Shown: positions 25,427 through 35,431, counted from the stretch's first letter. The stretch is DNA of 53,766 nucleotides from Firmicutes bacterium UBA5774 (GCA_002418625.1 DIEM01000039.1:2310-56075); one strand, 5' to 3'. A program made the numbers and translations. The notes: generated from the sequence alone by a model not told the origin.

Positions 25427-27067
25427 CTATCTTTTGATCTTCTTAGACGTCGTCTTGTCGAACTCCAGCTCCCTGATGACAACTTTGGCGATCTGCTTGT
25501 AAGGAGGCAGATCGTACAGCACCTTCTTGATATCCTTCAGGGCTTCGCCGGCGTTTTTTCCCTCACTCAGGAACACCTCCGCCATAAGCGCGCTTTCATA
25601 TCCCTTCTCATCCTGAAGCCCCCTGACGATGACCTCCGTCACGTAATCGATGGCCTGGATATACCCTTCTATCTCTTCGGGGTAAATGTTTTTGCCATTG
25701 CTCAAAACGATGATGTTTTTCTTCCTGCCTGTGATGACCAGCTGCTGCTTTTCATTTATAAAGCCGTAGTCGCCTGTGAAGAACCAGCCGTCTATCAGCA
25801 CCTCGGCCGTCTTCTCCGGCTGCTTGTAATAGCCGAGCATCACGACGTCGCCTTTGACGCAGATCTCTCCGATGCCCTCTTCATTCGGGCTGTCGATCCT
25901 CCACTCGATGCAGGGGAGCTTGATCCCCGCAGTATTATAATCGTTGAATTGATCGTGGTTCGCGCACACCAGCGGCGAACACTCCGTGATGCCGTAGCCG
26001 TTGATCAGACTGATCCCGATGTCGTCAAAAAACTTTCCGATCTCGGGCCGGATCGGCGCGCCGCCGCATACGATCTTTCTGAGCCTTCCGCCAAAGGCTT
26101 CGTGAATGGATCGAAATAATTTCTTTCGAAGATCGATGCCGATCTTTCTTGATCCATTGCTCAAGGACACCATTTTGGCAAAGATGTTTTTCCTGCCCGA
26201 TTCTTCAATATTCTTCAATATCCTCTTGTAGAAAACCTCCACAAAAGCTGGAACCAGATATATGTACGACGGCTTGAAAAGCTGAAGGTTTTTCAGAACC
26301 GCGGTCAGGCTGTCATTGATGCAGATCGTCGCATGGTGGTGCAGCGAAACCAGAATGCCGCTGACCGATTCATAAGTATGATGGTATGGCAGGACTGAAA
26401 GACAGGAGTCGTATACCGTCGATACCTGAAGCCCGTAATAGACGCTCGATACCAGATTGTGCTCCGACAGCATGACGCCTTTGGCGATCCCTGTCGTGCC
26501 CGATGTATATACAAGCAGCTTCAATTCATTCGGATCGCTCTCCATCGCATCGTATTGCGTGCTGTCCAAATTTTTCCCGTGCTCGACGAGCCTGTCGAAT
26601 GAAAGAAAATTTCCGTTGTCGTCCGCCAGGTCAAATCCGATGAAGAATTTCACATTTGGAAGCTTGTCCTGATTATTCATGAACAGCTCTTCATGGGCCA
26701 TCGTATGGAATACGATGCCGGCTTCGCTTTCATTGATGATATGGAATATATCTTCGGGCGGCAGTTCCTTGTCGATCGGAATAAACACACCCGCGCTTTT
26801 CAGCACCGTAAGATAGGACAGCACCCATTTGTAGCTGTTGCTTCCGATGCAGGCGATATGCCTGTCTCCGAATCCCATTTCAGTCAGCGCGGAACCCAGC
26901 CAGCTGATCTGCCTTGTAAAATCGGCATAGGTCACTTCAACGATCCCGCCATCGCTCTTGTATTTGAATGCGATCCTGTCGCCCGCCTCTTTCACGGCTA
27001 TGTCGAGCATCTCCTTGATCGTGTCGAATTTAGTGACATTGTAATAAGAAAAGTTTTGCTGCGCCAT
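25427..27067 (-). CDS. AMP-forming acyl-CoA synthetase (long-chain fatty acid-CoA ligase family)
   Basis: It activates a carboxylic acid to an acyl-AMP and then an acyl-CoA. The AMP-binding motif YTSGTTGIAKG (about residue 170), GYGITECSPL and the hinge/lysine region KKNIIVLSNGKNIYPEE are intact. The C-terminal subdomain ends in TTSKKIKR with the catalytic-type lysine. I start at the ATG at 27067 (546 aa), five bases after GGGGGA; upstream in-frame codons back to 27190 would overlap the promoter. Its acid substrate is unknown, but long-chain fatty acids are most usual for this subgroup. It is the first gene of a unit with the cupin gene and possibly galE. Confidence 0.9.
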   Translation of the reverse strand: MAQQNFSYYNVTKFDTIKEMLDIAVKEAGDRIAFKYKSDGGIVEVTYADFTRQISWLGSALTEMGFGDRHIACIGSNSYKWVLSYLTVLKSAGVFIPIDKELPPEDIFHIINESEAGIVFHTMAHEELFMNNQDKLPNVKFFIGFDLADDNGNFLSFDRLVEHGKNLDSTQYDAMESDPNELKLLVYTSGTTGIAKGVMLSEHNLVSSVYYGLQVSTVYDSCLSVLPYHHTYESVSGILVSLHHHATICINDSLTAVLKNLQLFKPSYIYLVPAFVEVFYKRILKNIEESGRKNIFAKMVSLSNGSRKIGIDLRKKLFRSIHEAFGGRLRKIVCGGAPIRPEIGKFFDDIGISLINGYGITECSPLVCANHDQFNDYNTAGIKLPCIEWRIDSPNEEGIGEICVKGDVVMLGYYKQPEKTAEVLIDGWFFTGDYGFINEKQQLVITGRKKNIIVLSNGKNIYPEEIEGYIQAIDYVTEVIVRGLQDEKGYESALMAEVFLSEGKNAGEALKDIKKVLYDLPPYKQIAKVVIRELEFDKTTSKKIKR

Positions 27068-27161
27068 GACTTCCCCCATCCTTTTACTCTGCATTGAAGG
27101 AATCCCGATTTCTCTCGCCGGCTCCGGGTTTTTCCCGGTTTTCCGATTTTTCCCTGAACCC

Positions 27162-27190
27162 ATTATATCAGGACATGGCTTGAAACTCAA
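27162..27190 (-). promoter_or_regulatory. Strong extended -10 promoter of the acyl-CoA ligase operon
   Basis: On the minus strand TTGAGT (27190-27185) and TATAAT (27167-27162) are 17 bp apart, and TG precedes the -10 hexamer by one base. The leader to the ATG at 27067 is about 90 nt and contains a small CCGGG hairpin. Confidence 0.75.
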
Positions 27191-27230
27191 TGATTCTACA
27201 ACTTTCGGGTCATGCGGCCGTCACAGCCGC

Positions 27231-27731
27231 CTAGGATCGTGATGAGTTTTCCGCAAGTTTATTCCTTCTTTGCCAATGCTTAAAAATCAAGGCAATAACG
27301 AGTATGCCCAGCAGGGCCCCAACAGAATCAATGCACAGATCAGATATCTGCGCGCTTCTGCCATCGACGAACGTCTGGTGGATTTCATCAGATATGGCAT
27401 ACGCTATGCAAATGGCCAGCGAAAAGGCTATTTGCCTCAGTATATTCAGTCTGTACCGGGATATGGCCAGCATGCAAAGTGCGCCCAGCACCATGTATGC
27501 TATAAGATGGGCCGCCATCCTGACGACGTCCTGGAAGCTTTCGATGATCGTAGCCTGCAGCGCCGGCCCGTACGCATCAAAATCCTTGACGGCGAGTTCA
27601 AGCATCCTTCTGATAATTCCGCCGCTCAGGCTCGAGGATTCCGCCGCCGGCTGGGCCGACAACGCAAAAATCAAGGTCATCCATAGGATCACCAAAATCC
27701 AGAATATAATTTCAGTGCTTCTATTTTTCAT
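27231..27731 (-). CDS. VanZ-like family membrane protein
   Basis: The 166-aa protein has four hydrophobic helices (about 7-25, 70-92, 100-115, 132-152) and the VanZ family pattern: WMTLIFALSAQPA at the start, KMAAHLIAYMVLG-like after helix one, and a conserved DEIHQTFVDGRSAQISDLCIDSVGALLG. VanZ itself gives low-level teicoplanin resistance; most family members have no known role, and some lie in lipid or glycan loci. The ribosome binding site is weak (GGGTAAATT). It is transcribed toward, but clearly separate from, the acyl-CoA ligase, which has its own promoter. Confidence 0.88.
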   Translation of the reverse strand: MKNRSTEIIFWILVILWMTLIFALSAQPAAESSSLSGGIIRRMLELAVKDFDAYGPALQATIIESFQDVVRMAAHLIAYMVLGALCMLAISRYRLNILRQIAFSLAICIAYAISDEIHQTFVDGRSAQISDLCIDSVGALLGILVIALIFKHWQRRNKLAENSSRS

Positions 27732-27783
27732 AATTTACCCAGTCAAGCGATGATCCGGGCCTTTCATCAGCAGTTTCCCGCTG

Positions 27784-28071
27784 TCATGCCTTCTCGACTT
27801 TGACACCTTTCCAGAACGCGACATGATCTTTTATCTGCACCGCCTTCTCCTTGGGCTCCGCATAGTACCATGCGGCATTTTCATTCACATTGCCGTTCAC
27901 CCTGATGCTATAGTACGAAGCAAACCCCTTCCAGGGGCATGTCGTGTGGTAATCGGTCTTTTCGAAGTATTCCATTTTCACATCTTCCGGCGGGAAATAC
28001 TGATTCCCCTCGATTTCTATCGTATTTGAACTTCTTGCCAGTTCGACGCCATTCCAGGTTGCGGTATACAT
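27784..28071 (-). CDS. DUF427 family protein
   Basis: The 95-aa product starts at the ATG at 28071 after GGGAGGTG. It is a compact beta-rich DUF427 domain with the typical ATWNGVELARS start, YFPPEDV, and the conserved CPWKGFASYYSI containing the only Cys. The family is widespread and its biochemical function is not established. It stands between the amidase gene (82 bp upstream) and the VanZ-like gene in the same direction and may be carried on the hydantoinase transcript. Confidence 0.88.
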   Translation of the reverse strand: MYTATWNGVELARSSNTIEIEGNQYFPPEDVKMEYFEKTDYHTTCPWKGFASYYSIRVNGNVNENAAWYYAEPKEKAVQIKDHVAFWKGVKVEKA

Positions 28072-28152
28072 GATGGACACCTCCCGTTCTTGCCGCGGCA
28101 TGCTTGCTCCTGCGGCCTTCGTTTTAAAATCAAAATTTCGGCATGAGTATCT

Positions 28153-29382
28153 TCAAATAGCCAGCACCGTATCCAGCAGCAGCTGCGCCCCTCGGGCAAG
28201 ATCGCCTGCATCCGTGTTTTCAAAAGGCACATGGCTCCTGCCTCCGATGCTTGGTACAAAAAGCATGCCGGATGGAACATGAGGCGCAATGACACAGGTA
28301 TCGTGCACCGCACCGCTGTCCATGATCCGGTAGCTGCAGCCGGCGTCTTCAGCCATGTTTTCCATGATTCCTATGATACAGCCATCCATCCTGAACGGCT
28401 TTGATTCTGCGAGGTGCCTTATTTCATAGGTCACACCTCTTTGTTCCGAAATCCCGGAGACCGCCTCTTCAATCTGTTTGATCGTGCTGATGATGCGATC
28501 CTCTAGTTTCCCTCTAACCTCTATAGTAAATACGACCTTTTCAGGAATGACATTGGAACAATTCGGTGATACGGCGACCTTGCCAACCGTCGCGACAAGT
28601 ACACCCTCCGGGTCTTCCTTCGCGACGCGCTCCACTTCCGATATGCAGAGAGCCGCGGCTGTCAGCGCGTCTTTTCTATAATACATGGGCGTCGCTCCGG
28701 CGTGATTTCCAATGCCGACGATCGAGACTTCAATGGTGGTCATCCCGAAAATGGAATCGACGATGCCGATGGATTTCCCTTCCTGCTCAAGTATGGGCCC
28801 CTGCTCGATATGGAGCTCCAACATGGCTTTAATCCTGGAAAAATCCCAAACCACCTCTTCGCGCCGATAGGACGCAAATCCGCGCTTCGTCAGCATATCC
28901 CCCAGAGATTTTCCATCGTCGGTCCTGAGCCGGCCCAGATCCTCCGCTCCATATAGGCCTGCAGCGAATTTGCTTCCGGTCATGGTCGACCCGAAATTCG
29001 AGCCTTCCTCTTCAGCAAAAATGACGACCTCGACATCCGATGCCCGCTCGCTTTTATTTTCCTCAAGCGTACGCAATACCTCAAGTCCGCTGATGACACC
29101 GTAGATTCCGTCCAGCCAGCCGCCGCTGCGAACCGTATCAATGTGGGAGCCTATTCTGATCATACCTTTCTTATCAGTGGTTCCCGGAAGTCCGATATAC
29201 ATGTTCCCGATTGCATCTGTCCTGACCAGGAAGCCATGGGATGCCGCCGCTTCCTTGATATGGATCCTGGCTTTCGCATCGTTTTCTCCATAGGAAAATC
29301 TGGTGACGCCGCAGCCCGGCGTATCCGTAAAGCTCTTCAAAATATTCAGGTCGGCAAGAATTCTTTCTATTGATATTTTCAT
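28153..29382 (-). CDS. M20-family N-carbamoyl-L-amino acid hydrolase / allantoate amidohydrolase type amidase
   Basis: The 409-aa protein belongs to the hydantoinase/carbamoylase amidase group. It removes the carbamoyl group from an N-carbamoyl amino acid or ureido acid, releasing CO2, NH3 and the amino acid. The two-metal site is intact: His80 (GSHIDTV), Asp91 (WLDG), Glu125/126 in FAEEEGSNFG, and later HIEQGP and SHVPFE. The dimerisation-domain signature GNHAGATPM is also present. It starts 22 bp after the hydantoinase stop with a weak GGTAGG site, so the two enzymes form a ring-opening plus decarbamoylation pathway. L- or D-specificity and preference for hydantoins, dihydropyrimidines or ureides cannot be told here. 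Confidence 0.9.
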   Translation of the reverse strand: MKISIERILADLNILKSFTDTPGCGVTRFSYGENDAKARIHIKEAAASHGFLVRTDAIGNMYIGLPGTTDKKGMIRIGSHIDTVRSGGWLDGIYGVISGLEVLRTLEENKSERASDVEVVIFAEEEGSNFGSTMTGSKFAAGLYGAEDLGRLRTDDGKSLGDMLTKRGFASYRREEVVWDFSRIKAMLELHIEQGPILEQEGKSIGIVDSIFGMTTIEVSIVGIGNHAGATPMYYRKDALTAAALCISEVERVAKEDPEGVLVATVGKVAVSPNCSNVIPEKVVFTIEVRGKLEDRIISTIKQIEEAVSGISEQRGVTYEIRHLAESKPFRMDGCIIGIMENMAEDAGCSYRIMDSGAVHDTCVIAPHVPSGMLFVPSIGGRSHVPFENTDAGDLARGAQLLLDTVLAI

Positions 29383-29404
29383 AGCCTACCACCATCCAAG
29401 CTGA

Positions 29405-30805
29405 TCACTTTTCTCGATATGCATATCCAAACGGCTTTCCTGCGATGAATTTACCCTGACCCTTGGTACCGACGTATTTTCCGTCCGTCACGATTCTATT
29501 GCCGCGAAGGTAGACTGTTTCAGCCCTTCCCTTCTGAGCGAAGCCTTCGAATGGACAGTAGTCGACACCCTCAATATTGTTCGCGACACTGATGGTCCCT
29601 TCATAATCCGGGTCAAAAATCACAACATCCGCGTCAAATCCGATCTGAAGCTGGCCTTTCCTCTCGAGTCCGTTGATCCTGGCAGGCATGGCCGCAAAGA
29701 GATCCACAAGACGGCTCTTTGATATCTTGCCTTCACAAACACCATAGGTCCATAATATGTTCAGCCTGTTCTGCAGGCTCGGCGCTCCGTTGGGGATATC
29801 CGCGAACGATTTTCCCTCGCCGAAGCCCATGTGTTTCTGCTGCTTGTAATCGAATCCGCAGTGGTCGGAGCTGACGGCGTTGAGCCATTTTCTGTCGACG
29901 GCTTCCCACAACGCGTCCCTATGTTCTTGAGTCCTCAAAGCCGGCGAGCAGACATATTTGGCGCCTTCAAATCCGGGCTTCGCCAAATCTTCCGTGTCAA
30001 GGACAAGATAATGAGAGCAGGTCTCTCCATATACCGATTGCCCCCTGCCGTAAGCCTGCTTGATTTCCTCCAGCGCTTCCTTCGCGGACACATGGACCAC
30101 ATACAGCGGCGCATCAGCCAGCTCGGCAAGATAGATCGCGCGCCTTGTCGCTTCAGCTTCAACAACGGGCGGTCTGGAAACCGCGTGATAATAAGGCGCC
30201 GTCTTTCCTTCTGCAATCAATTTCTTTGTCAGGACATCGATCATCTCCGCATTTTCCGCGTGGACCATCACGGTGATCCCTGCTTCCTTTCCTTTAAACA
30301 GCGCTTTGAGTATCGCATCGTCATCCGCATGGAAAAACATGCCCTTGTAGGCCATGAACAGCTTCATGGTCGGATATCCGGCCGCCGCCAGATCGGGGAT
30401 CTCTTCGATCACCTCCGGTCTGGGATCGGTCATGACACAGTGAAACGAGTAATCAACCATCGCGATGCCGTCCGCATCTGTTTTCCGGTATTCGTCGATG
30501 GATTCCACAAGACCCTTGCCCTGGACTTGATTCACGAATTCGACAAGTGTCGTCGTACCGCCGACCGCCGCCGCGTTTGAGGTTTCAAAGCCCCTGACCT
30601 TGCTTCCCTTGTAGTTGAAAGAGAAATGGACGTGCTGATCGACGCCGCCCGGCAGGATATATTTTCCTGTCGCATCCACGATTTCGTCCGCTTCGATCTC
30701 CAGATTCTCCCCGATCGCCTGGATGGTTTCTCCATTGAAATAGATATCTGCCTTCAATTCATTCCCAGATGTAACGATCGTCCCATTTTTAATTAAAACC
30801 GACAT
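29405..30805 (-). CDS. hydA: Hydantoinase / dihydropyrimidinase
   Basis: This cyclic amidohydrolase (466 aa, normal length) opens hydantoin or dihydropyrimidine rings to N-carbamoyl amino acids. The binuclear zinc site is complete: His58 and His60 in DQHVHF, the carboxylated Lys148 in YPTMKLFMAYKG, His182 in VMVHAEN, His238 in VVHVSA and Asp314 in SSDHCGFD. The ATG follows GGAGGTGAAATC. The amidase that would process the product is the next gene, and an AraC regulator lies 70 bp upstream in the same direction. No dihydropyrimidine dehydrogenase or uracil transporter is seen, so hydantoins are at least as likely a substrate as pyrimidines. Confidence 0.94.
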   Translation of the reverse strand: MSVLIKNGTIVTSGNELKADIYFNGETIQAIGENLEIEADEIVDATGKYILPGGVDQHVHFSFNYKGSKVRGFETSNAAAVGGTTTLVEFVNQVQGKGLVESIDEYRKTDADGIAMVDYSFHCVMTDPRPEVIEEIPDLAAAGYPTMKLFMAYKGMFFHADDDAILKALFKGKEAGITVMVHAENAEMIDVLTKKLIAEGKTAPYYHAVSRPPVVEAEATRRAIYLAELADAPLYVVHVSAKEALEEIKQAYGRGQSVYGETCSHYLVLDTEDLAKPGFEGAKYVCSPALRTQEHRDALWEAVDRKWLNAVSSDHCGFDYKQQKHMGFGEGKSFADIPNGAPSLQNRLNILWTYGVCEGKISKSRLVDLFAAMPARINGLERKGQLQIGFDADVVIFDPDYEGTISVANNIEGVDYCPFEGFAQKGRAETVYLRGNRIVTDGKYVGTKGQGKFIAGKPFGYAYREK

Positions 30806-30875
30806 GATTTCACCTCCGTCATGAATATCTTCGTTGCCTTTATTTTATTTCAACTGGCGCGGCAATACAACCGGA

Positions 30876-32204
30876 TCACAGCTTAACAATGATTTTAATT
30901 TCAATGACAGGCAATGCCATTTTCATGTCATCTGCAAACGATCTTATTTCTTCGATCATTGCAGGCTCGTCGTCATAAATCCAAAACTCCCAATCAGACA
31001 CTTGCTTCTTCCCGTAGTCGGAAATACAGTGATTGAAGATTTTTTTCCATTCTTCTCCCGGTCTTGTTTTATAGTCTATTCCGATACAGGGCTTTAAACC
31101 CTTCTCATTTATCAAATCGAGCTGCTTTTTGAATCTCTCCCAATCACAGGCATTCTCTTCACCGTTGGCGCCAGCTAGCAGGCTGGCATGATCAAGACGG
31201 ACAAATCCACATTCGACATGATCGCCGCATCCTTGAAAGCCTCTCCCTATGCCCTTAGCCATCCGCAGATCGGGCTTATTGTCTTCTATTGAAGGATTCA
31301 GGAACGAATTGGCTATCGCGATGACCGCATCGGTCTTTACATCGGCCAATTTATTCTCCTTTCTTATTTCCTCCTGATACTTTTGCCTGAATTCAGCGGG
31401 TGTGCAATGATACCATTTTCTGAAATGCTTATAGTAATATTTGGGATCTGAATAGCCGCATTCAGCCGAGATCTCACTGATGCTCATATTGGTGCTCAAA
31501 AGGAGTTCTTCTGATTTGTTGTTTCGTATCAGGCACACGATATCCTGAAAGCTGAAAGTGACGACATCCTTAAAAAGATGGTAGAGGTACGATTTGCAAA
31601 AGTATTCATTATTGGATATCTCCTCTAAAATGTCCTTGCCTTTTGAATTTTCAAGGATATATCTCATGATAAGGTAATATCGGTCGATTTTAACAGAATT
31701 CTGCTTGATCTTCTGATTGTAGAAAACGATTTCATTGAATTCATTGACCAGGGTTGTCATCAGCCTGAACACCAGCTGGCTGATCCTGAACTTGTAATCC
31801 TTATGCTGAAAATTCAGTTCATTCATGATCCCTATCATCAGATTTCTTAAAACGAACGCTTCTTTCGTATTTTTCCTGTCATTTGTTCCATCCTCCGATA
31901 TGAAGGTTATATATTCTATGTTCTTGAAATGCCTGGAAAAATATTTCAAATCAACATAGATGAACAAGACAATATTTTCGTCGTCCTTTCCGTCCATACT
32001 ATGGAAATCATGATGGTTGACGAAAGCAAAATCTCCTTCTTTGAGTATAATGTGGTCAAAACTAACGTTCATGTCCAAGGATCCTTTTAAAACAAACGCT
32101 ATTTCCAGGATCCCTTCATGCCGGTGAACCGAATAATGCTCCACGTTCATGATTTCGATGCCGATTGGTAAATCGTCGAAAAGATCAACTTTCTTATAGT
32201 TCAA
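30876..32204 (-). CDS. AraC-family regulator with a degenerate GH39-like C-terminal region
   Basis: The start is TTG at 32204, six bases after GGGGTGA; the product is 442 aa. Residues 15-95 form a cupin-like sensor (HRHEGILEIAFVLKGSLD). Two AraC helix-turn-helix units follow at about 200-300, with ISEISAECGYSDPKYYYKHFRKW. The last 130 residues resemble the GH39 glycosidase-like extension found on many Clostridial AraC proteins (GLKPCIGIDYK, DYGKKQVSDWEFWIYDDEP). The acid/base Glu motif normally read as WNEPN is changed to YDDEP and the barrel is shortened, so it is probably a sensor, not an enzyme. It precedes hydantoinase and likely controls it. Confidence 0.87.
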   Translation of the reverse strand: MNYKKVDLFDDLPIGIEIMNVEHYSVHRHEGILEIAFVLKGSLDMNVSFDHIILKEGDFAFVNHHDFHSMDGKDDENIVLFIYVDLKYFSRHFKNIEYITFISEDGTNDRKNTKEAFVLRNLMIGIMNELNFQHKDYKFRISQLVFRLMTTLVNEFNEIVFYNQKIKQNSVKIDRYYLIMRYILENSKGKDILEEISNNEYFCKSYLYHLFKDVVTFSFQDIVCLIRNNKSEELLLSTNMSISEISAECGYSDPKYYYKHFRKWYHCTPAEFRQKYQEEIRKENKLADVKTDAVIAIANSFLNPSIEDNKPDLRMAKGIGRGFQGCGDHVECGFVRLDHASLLAGANGEENACDWERFKKQLDLINEKGLKPCIGIDYKTRPGEEWKKIFNHCISDYGKKQVSDWEFWIYDDEPAMIEEIRSFADDMKMALPVIEIKIIVKL

Positions 32205-32267
32205 TTATATTCACCCCAAAATGTTCTATTCACTGATTTACTGCGTTTTCATATCCCCAAGCAACAA

Positions 32268-32299
32268 GAGAAAAGTGCCGCAGCGCCTTTCAGCGCTGC
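32268..32299 (-). terminator. Probable terminator overlapping the stop of the MATE gene
   Basis: On the minus strand GCAGCGC and GCGCTGC pair around six bases, and GGCACTTTTCTCTTGTT follows. The T tract is interrupted, so some read-through into the AraC gene is likely. Confidence 0.5.
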
Positions 32300-33732
32300 A
32301 TCTCGATCTCAGGATCCATTATATCAAAAGAACCGGACCGTGTCTCGTCCATCGCCTGATCCAATTTTTTCAATCTCTTGAATTCCGAAAACAGGAAGAC
32401 CAGAGCGAGTATGAACGACAGGGCGTCCGCTCCGGGCTGGGCCATCCAGATACCTTTCAATCCAAAGAAACCCGGCAGAACCAGCAGTAGTGCAATCGCA
32501 AATACGGACATTCTTGCAACGCCGTTCAGAATCGCTATTCCGGGCCTGTCCACCGCGAGGAAATACCCCGAAGCGATCTGCGGCACATTGCCAAAAGCAG
32601 TCAGCAGCAAAAATATCTGCAGGACCCCGACTGTCGTTTCTTGCAGTACCGGATCCGGTCCCGTAAAGAATCCGACCACAGGTTCCACAAATATGTAGAC
32701 CAATATGACGGCAGCCGCAATGACAACGCTGCTTTGAACGACGCCGATCCTGATCAGGCTCATGACCCGCTTATAAAGTTTCGCTCCGTAATTGTAGCTT
32801 GCGATCGGTGCAATTCCTGTTATGAATGCTGTCGTGACAATAGACAGGATATACACGATGTAACCGGCCGCGATTCCGAATGCAGCCAGATGGGTCTCCG
32901 TTCCGCCGTATTGCGTGATGAGATTGTTTGTCAATATGACCGCACCCATAATGGAAACAGGCAGTATGAACATGACAAAGCCGATTTTGCATGATTCCCA
33001 GACAATTTTGATATCGATCCTGAAATCGGATCTTCTGATCTTGAATATCGTCTTTCCAAATTGCAGATACGGTAATAAGAAGAAACAGAATCCTGCGCAG
33101 AATCCACCCGCTACCGAGGACGCCCCGGCACCCATACCCACATTGAAAATCAGGTGATATTCGATTGCGATCGCCAGGAACGCGGGAATCACATAAACCA
33201 GGGCCGCAATGAAGGGCTTTTCCGCAAGTCGGGTGAAATAGTACGCCGTCGAACCGGTAACGACGAACGGGAAGCTGATCGCAAAAATAATCACATAGAC
33301 GCGGCCATCCGGAAGCAGCTCCGGAGTCGCTCCCATACCGATCAATATTGCGTCGAGATTAAAACAAATAACGGCTGCGATGATCACCGATAGAATAAAT
33401 GAAAATATGGTTATCGTTCCATAGATTAGCCTGGCCGCTTCCTTGTCGCCACCTCCAAGTTTTATGGCGGCCAGCGTGGATCCGCCAATGCCCAGCAAAC
33501 CGCATATGCCCAGCGCAAATTGCCATAAGACGCTGGATACACTGATGACAGCGAGTCCGATTTCTCCAACTCCGTTCCCAATGAAATAACCGTCGAAAAC
33601 AACCTGGATACATTGGCACATCAGCCCTAATAAAGCAAACAAGCTATACTTCCAAAACAAGCCCAGAATGCTTTTATTTCCAAATTCACTTTCTTCGCCA
33701 AGTTTCAGATTTCGGTCCATGATAGCCTCCAT
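32290..33732 (-). CDS. MATE family efflux transporter
   Basis: The 480-aa protein has 12 hydrophobic helices in two related halves, as in MATE (NorM/DinF-type) exporters driven by Na+ or H+. Signature stretches are FDGYFIGNGVGEIGLAVISV, GIGGSTLAAIKLG, ITGIAPIASYNYGAK and WMAQPGADALSF. The ATG has TAGGAGG eight bases upstream. It lies 58 bp after the amidohydrolase gene, so the two are likely co-expressed. It is strikingly similar along its length to the MATE protein at 41198-42625, including the N-terminal EFGnKS leader, so the two are paralogues. The substrate is unknown. Confidence 0.93.
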   Translation of the reverse strand: MEAIMDRNLKLGEESEFGNKSILGLFWKYSLFALLGLMCQCIQVVFDGYFIGNGVGEIGLAVISVSSVLWQFALGICGLLGIGGSTLAAIKLGGGDKEAARLIYGTITIFSFILSVIIAAVICFNLDAILIGMGATPELLPDGRVYVIIFAISFPFVVTGSTAYYFTRLAEKPFIAALVYVIPAFLAIAIEYHLIFNVGMGAGASSVAGGFCAGFCFFLLPYLQFGKTIFKIRRSDFRIDIKIVWESCKIGFVMFILPVSIMGAVILTNNLITQYGGTETHLAAFGIAAGYIVYILSIVTTAFITGIAPIASYNYGAKLYKRVMSLIRIGVVQSSVVIAAAVILVYIFVEPVVGFFTGPDPVLQETTVGVLQIFLLLTAFGNVPQIASGYFLAVDRPGIAILNGVARMSVFAIALLLVLPGFFGLKGIWMAQPGADALSFILALVFLFSEFKRLKKLDQAMDETRSGSFDIMDPEIEMQR

Positions 33733-33790
33733 GTAATTATCCTCCTATAAAAATAAAATATAATAATAACGGACTTTTTTCTCCTTCCCT

Positions 33791-35431
33791 TCATATGTTG
33801 GCGTCTTTTCTGTAAACGGTTTTTCCGTTCATGACTGTCATCACGACAGGGACTTCGTTGATACAATGTCGATCGACCTCGAAAATATTCCTTTCAAGAA
33901 CAACAAGATCGGCATATTTTCCGACTTCGATGGAACCGATTCTATCTTCCATATGCACCTGATAAGCTCCGTTGATTGTATAGGCGGCGATTGCCTCTTC
34001 AACGGTCAGCGCTTCTTCCGCAGGCTGCATGACCGGATAATCCCTATTGCTGAACTGCCGTCTTGTCACGCTCATCTCCAGCCCCTTCAACGGCTCATTT
34101 CCGACTTCATCGACCGGAAAATCGCTGCCGAGGGTCACGATGCCGCCGCCATTTATGATCGATCTCATTGTAAACAGGTCATTTGCCCGTTCTTCTCCAA
34201 GGGCCGTATGATTCGGGGCGTACTCCACATGCCATGCGCCTGAAGTATTTGCAATGACATTATATTTTCCGAACTGGCCTCTATCTTCTTTCCGGACATA
34301 CTGGGTATGGGAATTTGTAAATCTCACATCGTCAAAGCCTGCTTCACGCACTGCTTTGGCGGCCATGAGGTTTTCATGGATGGCTCGGTCACCGATTCCG
34401 TGAATGTTGATATCGAAGCCTTCTCCGGCAGCCTCGATGCATAAATCGCTAAGCCTTTCTCCCGCCAGCAGCGGGTCGCTATTGCCTCCGTCCTCATAAT
34501 CCTTAAAGAAGCTTGCGCTCCTGGATTCAACGGTCCCATCGTTGATGATCTTGAGCGTATTCACCCTGAAAATGTCATTGTCGTATTTTTTTCGAAGAGT
34601 CTTCAATCGATCAATTGCCGCTTCGGCTTCTTTTTCGTCCCCCACGATATAGCAGCCTGTGGTCCTGAAGGTCATCCTGCCTCTATCCTGCAGATCGTCG
34701 ATTACGGGATAAATGTATCCGCTTAAAAAATCCGCGATCCCGCAATCTGCGACAGTGGTGATTCCCAGCGAGTTGAATTGATACAGAATATCCTCCATGA
34801 CCGCCATCGCGGTATTCATATCAAAGGGTTTGACGGCATTGGTCACTTCCATTACCGCCGCGATCTCAACAAGGCCGCCTGCAGGGTTTCCAGCTTCATC
34901 TCTTCTGTAATAACTGAATCCGGGTATCGGATCAGGCGTATTCTTATCGACTCCGGTCAGTTCCAGCGCCTTTGAATTGACCCAGCCTTCATGTCCGCCG
35001 GAACCCTGGATCAAAACAGGTTTTTCCCTGCAGATTTCATCCAATACTTCTTTTCTTGTTCCTCCGTTTTGCTTCAGCGTGTTTTCATCGTATCCGATCC
35101 CATAATATGCTTCTTTTTCCGGATGCTCCCGAATGTAATTGCCGATGGTTTCCAGTATCTGATCATAACTCGACTGCATATCGATGATAATGCCGGACAA
35201 CCAGCAAGTCGCGATAAACGGATGCGCATGCGCTTCGACAAAGCCCGGTAAAAGCATTTTGCCGTCCAGGTCGATCACCTTAGCCGTATCGCCCGCAAAA
35301 GGCTCGATTCCTTTCATATCGCCGACATAGACGATTCTATCGCCTTTCACGGCAACTGCTTCGGCTATGCTTCTTTTCCTGTCGACTGTGTAGATAAATC
35401 CATTTTTGAAAATCATATCTGCCTTTTTCAT
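33791..35431 (-). CDS. YtcJ/NfdA-like amidohydrolase (Amidohydro_3)
   Basis: The 546-aa protein starts at the ATG at 35431 after TTGGAGG. It has the metal-binding HxH (GFVEAHAHP, His68 and His70), a central NIHGIGDRA motif with His, and TLGSDFPVDE with the terminal metal-site Asp. The family includes N-substituted formamide deformylase and exoenzyme-regulator AepA-like proteins. It hydrolyses C-N bonds of amides, formamides or imidazolones; the substrate here is unknown. It precedes a MATE exporter in the same transcript and carries an inverted repeat in its upstream region. It has no signal peptide. Confidence 0.9.
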   Translation of the reverse strand: MKKADMIFKNGFIYTVDRKRSIAEAVAVKGDRIVYVGDMKGIEPFAGDTAKVIDLDGKMLLPGFVEAHAHPFIATCWLSGIIIDMQSSYDQILETIGNYIREHPEKEAYYGIGYDENTLKQNGGTRKEVLDEICREKPVLIQGSGGHEGWVNSKALELTGVDKNTPDPIPGFSYYRRDEAGNPAGGLVEIAAVMEVTNAVKPFDMNTAMAVMEDILYQFNSLGITTVADCGIADFLSGYIYPVIDDLQDRGRMTFRTTGCYIVGDEKEAEAAIDRLKTLRKKYDNDIFRVNTLKIINDGTVESRSASFFKDYEDGGNSDPLLAGERLSDLCIEAAGEGFDINIHGIGDRAIHENLMAAKAVREAGFDDVRFTNSHTQYVRKEDRGQFGKYNVIANTSGAWHVEYAPNHTALGEERANDLFTMRSIINGGGIVTLGSDFPVDEVGNEPLKGLEMSVTRRQFSNRDYPVMQPAEEALTVEEAIAAYTINGAYQVHMEDRIGSIEVGKYADLVVLERNIFEVDRHCINEVPVVMTVMNGKTVYRKDANI